From CG2-30-44-17 sp964344725 (GTDB lineage Bacteria > Patescibacteriota > Gracilibacteria > UBA1369 > UBA12470): a stretch of DNA of 45,170 nucleotides. Numbering within the stretch: position 1 is the first letter of the stretch; every line of letters begins with the position of its first letter. The DNA lies in contig CAYFOI010000008.1 in assembly GCA_964344725.1 (NCBI GenBank), positions 1 through 45,170 on the forward strand, written 5' to 3'. The notes beneath the pieces were generated by a model. It had not been told where the DNA came from. It did not search any database and worked only from the letters and a program-made list of their open reading frames with translations. A program made the position numbers and the translations under genes. Positions 33,466 to 40,340 of this stretch are shown here, in pieces.

Positions 33466-34139
33466 TGATGTTGGTTTATACAATGGCTGGGTTTATATGA
33501 TTCTAGAAAAATTTCTAGAGCTTTCACTAAGTCGTTTTCTTTTATAAGTGTTTTTTTTATTGAAAAATCATGGAGGAACTCAATTGCTTTTTTGGTACAT
33601 GCCGTATGTACAAATAAGTAAGGAATATTTAATTTATACTTCTCAAGTGCGTATATTGTGCGATAAATCCAACCATTGCATGAATATTGTCCTGGGTCAT
33701 CAGAGATTTGCGGATCGTAAGGAAGCTTTTTTTTATTGAAAGCCTCTTCTATTTTTTCGAGATCCCAATATTTTAAATCAATTTCAGCCTTCTCGTGAGC
33801 AGGTTTTTTATCGTCAATTCGTCGTTTGTTTTCGTATTTCGGGCAATATTTTTCTAGTTCTATCCAATTTGTTGCACTTCGTTCAATACGAAACCCTTTT
33901 ACTTCTGATGCCATCCCGAAAGAAATTATTACGTCGGCATTTATTTCAATAGCTTTTTTAACGATTGTTTCTCCATGATTTTCTGCATCTCTAGGAAGAC
34001 GGATTATTGATGGGAATACCAAACTATGAATCTTATGCCCATTAATGACTTTGCCTTCGGCTTTTAGTGACAACCACTTTGTAGGATTGAAAATGTATTT
34101 CCCGAATGTTTCTGACCCTGTGATCAATGCAGTTTTCAT
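33462..34139 (-). CDS. Pyroglutamyl-peptidase I-like protein (peptidase C15)
   Basis: 225 residues. Family C15 cysteine peptidases remove N-terminal pyroglutamate. The family motifs are present but divergent: TGSETFGKYIFNPT at the start, Glu86 in FRIERSATNW, Cys154 in DDPGQYSCNGWIYR and His178 in YLFVHTAC. The complete Glu-Cys-His triad suggests activity. Its TGA overlaps the ATG of the long cysteine-rich gene (ATGA), so they are translationally coupled. A peptidase that processes or trims N-termini beside Cys-rich proteins is suggestive; the true substrate is unknown. Confidence 0.8.
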   Translation of the reverse strand: MKTALITGSETFGKYIFNPTKWLSLKAEGKVINGHKIHSLVFPSIIRLPRDAENHGETIVKKAIEINADVIISFGMASEVKGFRIERSATNWIELEKYCPKYENKRRIDDKKPAHEKAEIDLKYWDLEKIEEAFNKKKLPYDPQISDDPGQYSCNGWIYRTIYALEKYKLNIPYLFVHTACTKKAIEFLHDFSIKKTLIKENDLVKALEIFLESYKPSHCINQHQ

Positions 34140-34161
34140 CTTTTTAGCTAGTTAGGATTGT

Positions 34162-35106
34162 CTACAAATGTTCATGTATACAACTATCCTCTGGTGGATA
34201 AGTCGATTTGATAATATCAAGATTATATAAATTTTGCGATTTCAGCTCTTCTTTAATTTCTTGGACTTTTTTGTAATATTCGTCCTCTTGGTAGGGCTGA
34301 TTTAAGATATGGAATTTTTTCGCCTGGAGCCCAATACATCCGAAACAGTTGTGGCAGTTGAAACAAAGTTCGCAGAATTCCAAATTGGAGCAGTTCCAAC
34401 AGATATTACAAAAGTTGAGATTATATCCATCGATGCTAACGCATTCGTAGCAGAGTTCATCGTCCATGAGAAACGAACAGTCCATGCAATTCTTAAACCC
34501 GCTTACGCCTCCATCCATATACATACAATCTTCCGCATAGTTAGTATCAAAACACGCATGGCAGCCTTTTACGTGGAAAATGTAGTCGCCTGTCGAATCC
34601 TCATTATGGAGTGTGTGCGTGTATAGACGTGGTACAGATTTTTTCAATTCTTCAAGTCTTCTGTTTATCTCTTCTATCTTCAACTTTTCTCTCTTCTTCT
34701 CGTATTCCTCTTTTGAAACTTTCTCATTGAAAATATAAAATTCTTGGCGTCTAAGACCGACGCATCCAATGCAATTATTGCAGCCGACACAGTCGTAGCA
34801 CCATTCGCAATCATGACAGTTTTGGCAATCCTGGCAGTAGTCGCAGCTATAGCACTTGGAACAGTCGACCACCTCGTAACAAAGTTCGCAATCAAAGCAG
34901 TAAGAGCAGTCGAGCATGTCTTTTGATCTATAGACCCAGTATGTATGCATAATATCCTCATTGTAGTCTGAGGCGATGTGCATATAGCAGTTCTTATTGT
35001 GGCGACTTAAATTTCCGTATTCGGCGTTATGCGCGTCGATATTATGCAGTCCGACACGTGGAGTTGTCAGTTGGAGAGCATGGAATTGTTGGGCGAAGTC
35101 GGTCAT
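34162..35106 (-). CDS. Cysteine-rich (CXX)n repeat protein, core form
   Basis: 314 residues with 33 Cys. It starts MTDFAQQFHALQLTTP, corresponding to the FFEQ...L..VP segment that follows the zinc ribbon in the long forms, so it is the core alone. The first array (about residues 67-118) keeps Cys at every third position with one substitution, including 12 consecutive Cys; it ends CVGLRRQEFYIFNEKVSKEEY. The second array (about 178-265) is less regular and ends CIGLQAKKFHILNQPYQEDEY. Its leader is a TCTACTC heptad array. No signal peptide, so it is probably cytoplasmic. Metal binding is an inference. Confidence 0.75.
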   Translation of the reverse strand: MTDFAQQFHALQLTTPRVGLHNIDAHNAEYGNLSRHNKNCYMHIASDYNEDIMHTYWVYRSKDMLDCSYCFDCELCYEVVDCSKCYSCDYCQDCQNCHDCEWCYDCVGCNNCIGCVGLRRQEFYIFNEKVSKEEYEKKREKLKIEEINRRLEELKKSVPRLYTHTLHNEDSTGDYIFHVKGCHACFDTNYAEDCMYMDGGVSGFKNCMDCSFLMDDELCYECVSIDGYNLNFCNICWNCSNLEFCELCFNCHNCFGCIGLQAKKFHILNQPYQEDEYYKKVQEIKEELKSQNLYNLDIIKSTYPPEDSCIHEHL

Positions 35107-35140
35107 TGGCTAGAGAGTAAACTGTAGAGAGTAGAATGGT
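35107..35140 (-). repeat. Heptad leader array before the core cysteine-rich gene
   Basis: On the minus strand, TCTACTC, TCTACAG, TTTACTC, TCTAGCC then A and ATG. Confidence 0.6.
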
Positions 35141-35198
35141 GCCTTTCAGGCAGGTTGTTTTTTTGGCCCGGTAATCGCTTACGCTTTCTCGGGCTAGG

Positions 35199-35226
35199 GG
35201 CCTGTGCTCCTTACGGAGCGGCCTGC
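35199..35226. repeat. GGCCTGT hairpin element, copy 2
   Basis: GCTCC-TTAC-GGAGC hairpin between GGCCTGT and GGCCTGC. It matches 15747-15776. The last codons (GQAAP) and the stop of the next cysteine-rich gene lie in this element. Confidence 0.65.
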
Positions 35227-36146
35227 CCAAAAAGTTGGTAAGCCTTGCTATCCTCGTAAGGATATGGATTGGCTAGAATATATTTGTTTAGGTCGTTTGC
35301 AGCTTTGATTTTACGGATTTTCTCAAGATATTCTTCGCGCGAGTAAGGTTCGTTAAGAATGTGGTATTTCTTCTTGTGAAGTCCGACGCACCCGAAGCAA
35401 TGATCGCAGTTAAAGCATTGCTCGCAATGTTCACAATCCGAACAGTAGTGACAGCTATAGCAGAAATTGCAGTTAACAAGTTGGATTGCGCTCATGATTT
35501 CGTAAGAAAGTTCACACCCGAAATAGCAGTTTGAGCATTCATAGCAATCTTTTATCTGAATACAGCCATCGCAGAAGCTGCAATCCTCTAGTTCTTTTAC
35601 TTCGAAACAATAGTGTGCGTTTTTTGAGTTTTGGATATAGTCACCGGTGCAGTTTTCTGTATTGATTTGGCGTGATGCTACTCGTGGCGTTTTTTGGAAG
35701 ACCTCTTCTGAAGATGGCTTCTCTTCTTTCATTCGTGCCTCGTACTCTTCCTTGGAAAGTTTTTCGTTCAAAAAATAATACTGTTTATTCCTGAGCCCAG
35801 CGCATCCGTAACAATTTTGACAACTTCGACAGTCGAAACAATTCTCGCAATCTTGGCAAAATTTACAATCCTGACAATCGACGCAACCATAACAGTTTTC
35901 GCAATCAGTACATTCATAACAAAGTTCGCATTTGTAAGTGTTTTTGCAATCTACGCAGTCACGACAAAAATACAGCCAATTCCCATAATAGCAGTCCTCG
36001 TCATGCTCACTTCCAATCAGCAAATAGCAGTTCTTGGTGTAGCCTGAGTATTGGCAATACGGACTATTCTCCAGCCCTATATTCACCTCGCCTAGGTGAG
36101 GAGTTTTAAGTTGGAGGGCGTGGAGTTGTTGGATGAAATCGGTCAT
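35211..36146 (-). CDS. Cysteine-rich (CXX)n repeat protein, core form, most regular
   Basis: 311 residues with 40 Cys (about 13%). The first module has 15 consecutive cysteines at exact period three (about residues 68-110), preceded by three more in phase; it ends CAGLRNKQYYFLNEKLSKEEY. The second begins NTENCTGDYIQNSKNAHYC, has a run of ten Cys at period three, and ends CVGLHKKKYHILNEPYSREEY. The N-terminus is closely similar to the neighbouring core form, so the two are recent paralogues. The X residues are mostly Asp, Asn, Glu, Tyr, Phe. No catalytic motif was seen. The C-terminus ends inside a hairpin repeat. Confidence 0.78.
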   Translation of the reverse strand: MTDFIQQLHALQLKTPHLGEVNIGLENSPYCQYSGYTKNCYLLIGSEHDEDCYYGNWLYFCRDCVDCKNTYKCELCYECTDCENCYGCVDCQDCKFCQDCENCFDCRSCQNCYGCAGLRNKQYYFLNEKLSKEEYEARMKEEKPSSEEVFQKTPRVASRQINTENCTGDYIQNSKNAHYCFEVKELEDCSFCDGCIQIKDCYECSNCYFGCELSYEIMSAIQLVNCNFCYSCHYCSDCEHCEQCFNCDHCFGCVGLHKKKYHILNEPYSREEYLEKIRKIKAANDLNKYILANPYPYEDSKAYQLFGQAAP

Positions 36147-36486
36147 ATGGCGACTTCTAGAGTGTAGCTGTAGGATAACAGTTTAAATGCGGGGTTTACA
36201 ACGTTTTCGTTTTGCAAATAGGTATGTTTTGGTTTACATTTGCTTTTGGTTCCTTGAAAACTTGCGATGCAATCACGGTGTTAGTGAAATATCTCGCTGC
36301 CATCAGGCAGCTGCTTTTTTGGACCGGTAGGAAACATGAGTTTCTCTGTGTAACGCTTACTGAATTTATAGTAAGAATTATCAAAGACATTCATGCCATC
36401 TACAAAATAAAAACAACGACATTAATATATACACCTTAAGCTAACGCCACAGGTGTTTTTGTAAAAAATAATATTAAAAGTTTTAT
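36147..36486 (+). promoter_or_regulatory. 340-bp gene-free region and leader of the phosphate permease
   Basis: Between the divergent cysteine-rich and permease genes. It holds a hairpin, GCTGCC-ATCA-GGCAGC (36296-36311), with a TGCTTTTTT tail, shaped like a rho-independent terminator on the plus strand, 166 nt before the permease start. With no plus-strand gene upstream, it may be an attenuator within the permease leader. The start is preceded by AT-rich sequence without a Shine-Dalgarno. Small open frames here are not convincing. Confidence 0.45.
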
Positions 36487-38022
36487 ATGGGAACTTTTGA
36501 ACTTCTTGCTGTGCTTGCATTAATTTTTCTAGCATTTGGTGACTTAATTGTAGGTGTCACTAATGATGCTGTGAATTTCCTCAACTCTGCTATTGGTGCG
36601 CGTGTCGCTTCTCGCAAAGTTATTCTTGGTGTTGCAGCTATTGGTATTCTTATAGGTGCAACTTTTTCGGATGGGATTATTGAAGTTGCACGAAAAGGTA
36701 TTTTCTATCCTACGTCTTTTGGTCTCGAGGAAGTGATTTTGATCTTTACCGGAGTTGCTATCGCAGATGTTATTTTGTTAGATCTTTATTCTACGTTTGG
36801 GCTTCCTACTTCAACTACTGTATCTGTTGTCTTTGAGCTTCTTGGGGCTGCTTTGGCTATTGCTTTCTGGAAATTCGGGAATCTTACCGAAGCTTGGGGA
36901 GTAATCAACAGCGCCTCTGCTACCAAGATTATTCTTGGCATAGTTCTGTCTGTTGGCATCGCTTTTACGATTGGCTTGATCGGACAATTTATTACTAGGC
37001 TGCTCTTTACATTTGACTATAAAAAACGGTTGCAGAGCTGGGGATTTATATGGTGTGGTTTTGCCCTTTCTGTTCTTACGTATTTCATAATTTTGAAGGG
37101 TGGCAAACATGCTTCATTTATGACTGATGACGTCAAGACTTTTATTTCCGATTATACATGGATGATTCTTGGCGTGATGTTTGTGCTGTTTTCACTACTC
37201 TCACTAGTACTTGTTAAATTGAATGTTAATGTTCTCAAAATCATTATTCTGATTGGGACTGGGGCCTTAGCGATGGCGTTTGCAGGTAATGACTTGGCGA
37301 ATTTCATTGGTGTATCTGTTGGAGGTGTGCATGCTTATTTCGGTGCTGACTTATCGGGTGATCTTGCAACTCCAACATCGATTCTTGTTTTGGCTGGACT
37401 TGTTATGGTGTTTTCTATTTATCTTTCTAAGAAGGCTGGATCCGTGGTTTCTACTTCTATTAATTTATCTAGTTCGAAAAAGCAGGTTACTGGCGACTGG
37501 AAAAGTTTTTATATTGTTGAGAAAGTTGTTGATGGCGTTCATTTTGTTTATAGACTTGCTTTGAAGCTGATACCACAAAGTATGAGGAGTTGGGTCAATA
37601 AAAGGTGGGACGGCCATGAATCGTGCGATAATGATTACGATCTTGTCAGAGCTTCGGTAAACCTTATGGTCGCTGCAGCTGTAATATCTTATGCTACTTC
37701 CCAAAAACTGCCTCTTTCAACAACTTATGTAACTTTTATGGTCGCAATGGGAACTTCTCTTGCTGATAAAGCATGGGGTAAAAATTGTGCTCCATATCGT
37801 GTTACAGGAGTATTCACAGTTGTTGGCGGTTGGTTTATGACAGCTTTTTTTGCATTTGTAATGGCTGGGATTACAGCATCAATACTTTTCTTTGCACAAA
37901 TCTATGGACTTGTTTTTCTATTCATCGTAATGGCTGTAATTACGTTTAAGCTTTATCGCGTACACCACAAAAGACGCATGCATAGACTGCGTGCTGGAGC
38001 TGTTACAACCATTATGGGTTAG
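36487..38022 (+). CDS. pit: Inorganic phosphate transporter, PiT family
   Basis: 511-residue integral membrane protein with 10 or more helices. The two PiT signature segments are visible: GVTNDAVNFLNSAIGARVAS at the N-terminus and AFAGNDLANFIGVSVG in the second half. An internal SPLSTT-like sequence also occurs (GLPTSTTVSVVFELLGAALA and KLPLSTTYVTF). It imports phosphate with H+ or Na+; a metal-phosphate complex is the usual PiT cargo, which could link it to the metal-handling hypothesis for its neighbours. It lies on the opposite strand to the cysteine-rich genes. Confidence 0.93.
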   Translation: MGTFELLAVLALIFLAFGDLIVGVTNDAVNFLNSAIGARVASRKVILGVAAIGILIGATFSDGIIEVARKGIFYPTSFGLEEVILIFTGVAIADVILLDLYSTFGLPTSTTVSVVFELLGAALAIAFWKFGNLTEAWGVINSASATKIILGIVLSVGIAFTIGLIGQFITRLLFTFDYKKRLQSWGFIWCGFALSVLTYFIILKGGKHASFMTDDVKTFISDYTWMILGVMFVLFSLLSLVLVKLNVNVLKIIILIGTGALAMAFAGNDLANFIGVSVGGVHAYFGADLSGDLATPTSILVLAGLVMVFSIYLSKKAGSVVSTSINLSSSKKQVTGDWKSFYIVEKVVDGVHFVYRLALKLIPQSMRSWVNKRWDGHESCDNDYDLVRASVNLMVAAAVISYATSQKLPLSTTYVTFMVAMGTSLADKAWGKNCAPYRVTGVFTVVGGWFMTAFFAFVMAGITASILFFAQIYGLVFLFIVMAVITFKLYRVHHKRRMHRLRAGAVTTIMG

Positions 38023-38720
38023 ATCTCGAGTTCTGGATTGTTTTCGTCAAGAATGACAGACTTGAGTTCGCCTTCGCAATATTTCCCGATGAGGCCTTGC
38101 AACTCTTGCAAGGCTTTTTCTATTTCTTCGCGAGCTGTCGGAGGCATGCCTTCCACAACTATGACTGCGTTTTTTGTGTCTTTTGTGAGCTTTGTACGAT
38201 CGCCTTCTCTCCAGTTGAATTTTCTGCAAATTATTCCCGCGTCATCCTTATAAACTACTTCTCCCGGTTCTGGCGGTCTGTTTTCTGTTGATCCTAGTTC
38301 GATGAACTCTTCGCTGCCGTCTGCATATGTTAGTTGTATGTCTCCCCTGCATAAGTCTAAATCTTCGCCACCTGCTGGGACAATATATTTGAGTGAAATA
38401 TAGTTGTATAGATCAACGAGTTTGTTGATGTTTGGAAGTTCTCCACCTTTGACTACTCTTCTCACTATTGCTTGTACAGAAGGTGCTGCTTTCTTGGGGC
38501 TTGAACCGAATTTCCTGTGAGCTTCTCTCCATGAGTCTATTTTGGGAAAGCTGTTAACCGGTTCTATGTTCGGGACCTGTCTGATTTCTTGCTCCGCTTT
38601 ACGAAGGAGTGGTGCGATTTCCGGGTCTGAGCCTTGGTTGTTTACGTTTTTTGCGACAATTACGCCGATGTGTAAACCGGGATAGTTTTGGAAGATTTCT
38701 GGTGAGATTTTGAATTTCAT
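38019..38720 (-). CDS. B3/B4 domain protein (PheRS beta-like editing fold)
   Basis: 233 residues from the ATG at 38720. It resembles the B3/B4 tRNA-editing domain of phenylalanyl-tRNA synthetase beta: GLHIGVIVAKNVNNQG, SWREAHRKFGSSPKKAAPS and a segment with NKLVDLYNYISLKYIVPAGG. Stand-alone members may hydrolyse mischarged tRNA or other substrates. Its ATG lies one base after the stop of the upstream cysteine-rich gene, so it is in that operon. It also overlaps the convergent permease stop by 4 bp. Confidence 0.8.
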   Translation of the reverse strand: MKFKISPEIFQNYPGLHIGVIVAKNVNNQGSDPEIAPLLRKAEQEIRQVPNIEPVNSFPKIDSWREAHRKFGSSPKKAAPSVQAIVRRVVKGGELPNINKLVDLYNYISLKYIVPAGGEDLDLCRGDIQLTYADGSEEFIELGSTENRPPEPGEVVYKDDAGIICRKFNWREGDRTKLTKDTKNAVIVVEGMPPTAREEIEKALQELQGLIGKYCEGELKSVILDENNPELEI

Positions 38721-38721
38721 T

Positions 38722-40266
38722 TTAGTAAACTGTTTGCAAATAACATTGTTCGCAGTATACCTTTTCTGCCCTATTTGGCGAGTAGCTTGTCCAAATCTCT
38801 GCATTGCATTTAGAACATGTGCGTTGCCAGAGTGCGCGTGGGTTTCTTAGTGCAATTCTTTCTCTGTGTCTACAATCTGGGCATTTTACCGGGCTTGGTA
38901 GTCCTAATTGTTTATAAAGTTTAAGTTCTTGAGGGATAAAACGGAAACTTTTTCCGCATGACGAACAAGATTCAGCATTTTCTACTATCTTATGTTGTTT
39001 TGGACCTGTGTCCCCGCGAGGAAAGTATTCTTGAGCAACGGTTTCTTTGTATTTCCATAGTGATAATTCTACCGGGAAAAATTCGCCCCATTCACCAGTT
39101 CCTTTCATATGTTCGATGATTTTAGGTACAAGTTTTTCGTACTCTTCTTGTGAATATTGTTTATTTAGTATGCAGTATTTTTTTTGCCGCATTCCGATGC
39201 ATCCAAATAGGAAATTGCTGCTATCGCAACTGTTGCAGTAAAAAACGTTCCCACAGTAGTGGCTGGCCATGTTGAAAGCTGAGTATCTCATACTTAAGCT
39301 GCTAATTGTCTCGTAAGCAACTTCAGGTTTATACAAAGAATAGTTCATATCTTGGCAGTCTTTGGCATCGAGAACGTCGTACATGTATTTGCAGTCTTCA
39401 CAATTTACAGCGTTGAAGACGTAGTGACAGTTTTTCGAGTTTTTGATGTTGTTTCCGGTGCAGTTTTCCGTATTTGAGCTGTACATGTCGCGGTGAATCG
39501 CTTTTTGTATCATTTCTTTCCATTTCTGAATATCTTCTGGATCAAAATTGAGCTCAGCCAGCTTCTTCTCATATTCTTCTTTGGAATAAGGCTTATTTCC
39601 AATGTGATATTTCTTCTGTCTTAAATTTGAGCAAAAAAGACAATCGCTACATCCTTTTAAGTCATAACAAAAAGAGCAGTCATGACAGTCTTCCAGGTAA
39701 ATTCCGTATTTGCATGTGTGACAGTTATGACAATTAATACATTCATAAAGTAATTCGGAATGATAAGCGAATGTGCAGTCGGCACAATTTTTCGAATATT
39801 TTACAAAAAGGTTATAGTAAGAGTCTTCATTTGCTTCTCCAGCTATGTCCAAATAGCAATTCCGATTATCGCTACAATAATTGCAGTAGTTACTGTTCTC
39901 ACAATTTACAATATCTATGCCAAGGCGAGGAACTTTTAGCATCAATTCGTACCATTGTTCGAAAAAAGGACGGTTAAAGTCGAAATCACGACCATAATCT
40001 AGTGGATCCCAATTGTCCGACCACCATTCATCAGGATGATAAACTGGGAAAGGCGTATCTTCTGGGTAAATCGCGATAAAATTCTTGCCTGTTTTGTCGC
40101 ATTTGCGGTTATAGAAAGTGCGATCATTCCGCCAAGCCATACGTCTCTGATTTCGGCATTGTGGACAGAGAGTAGGCGCCGGTACATCTAATTTGGCGTA
40201 AAAAGCTCTGTCTTCATCGGTGATGAAAAATTGATTTGGACAAATTTTGCATTGCTTAGTATCCAT
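38722..40266 (-). CDS. Zinc-ribbon cysteine-rich repeat protein (long form)
   Basis: 514 residues, the best-promoted member of the family. N-terminal ribbon: CKICPNQF, then VPAPTLCPQCRNQRRMAWRN and KCDKTGKNF, then the conserved WWSDNWDPLDYGRDFDFNRPFFEQW. Two array modules follow: one ends KKYHIGNKPYSKEEYEKK, the next begins NTENCTGNNIKNSKNCHY and ends KKYCILNKQYSQEEYEK. A C-terminal ribbon CPDCRHRERIALRNPRALW with VYCEQCYLQ mirrors the N-terminal one. The arrays here are more degenerate than in the core proteins. The operon continues into the B3/B4 gene. The promoter is a strong TTGACC-17-TATGAT. Confidence 0.75.
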   Translation of the reverse strand: MDTKQCKICPNQFFITDEDRAFYAKLDVPAPTLCPQCRNQRRMAWRNDRTFYNRKCDKTGKNFIAIYPEDTPFPVYHPDEWWSDNWDPLDYGRDFDFNRPFFEQWYELMLKVPRLGIDIVNCENSNYCNYCSDNRNCYLDIAGEANEDSYYNLFVKYSKNCADCTFAYHSELLYECINCHNCHTCKYGIYLEDCHDCSFCYDLKGCSDCLFCSNLRQKKYHIGNKPYSKEEYEKKLAELNFDPEDIQKWKEMIQKAIHRDMYSSNTENCTGNNIKNSKNCHYVFNAVNCEDCKYMYDVLDAKDCQDMNYSLYKPEVAYETISSLSMRYSAFNMASHYCGNVFYCNSCDSSNFLFGCIGMRQKKYCILNKQYSQEEYEKLVPKIIEHMKGTGEWGEFFPVELSLWKYKETVAQEYFPRGDTGPKQHKIVENAESCSSCGKSFRFIPQELKLYKQLGLPSPVKCPDCRHRERIALRNPRALWQRTCSKCNAEIWTSYSPNRAEKVYCEQCYLQTVY

Positions 40267-40275
40267 AGCGCCTGT

Positions 40276-40319
40276 ATCATAAGCACGTATTGACGAGTGG
40301 TCAATACCACCACGCGGTG
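40276..40319 (-). promoter_or_regulatory. Promoter and operator-like repeats in the cysteine-rich/TrmB divergent region
   Basis: On the minus strand, TTGACC (40299-40304), 17 nt, TATGAT (40276-40281), only 9 nt from the ATG at 40266, so the mRNA may be leaderless. The inverted repeat TATTGAC-GAGTG-GTCAATA (40288-40306) overlaps the -35 and spacer. A second smaller dyad CACC-ACGC-GGTG lies at 40308-40319. Binding by the adjacent TrmB-like regulator is a plausible inference. Confidence 0.65.
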
Positions 40320-40340
40320 ATCGTTGACACCATTAATCTC

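Noticed and set aside
34162..36146. Cys-array proteins as polyferredoxins.
   Set aside because: The spacing is uniform CXX without the CxxCxxCxxxCP pattern, and the arrays are far longer than Fe-S motifs.
36196..36439. Short open frames on both strands before the phosphate permease.
   Set aside because: Composition is atypical, there is no start motif, and a terminator-like hairpin lies inside.
40290..40340. Upstream TTG start of the TrmB-like gene.
   Set aside because: It would put the operator-like repeats inside the gene; the ATG at 40341 begins right before the conserved winged helix.
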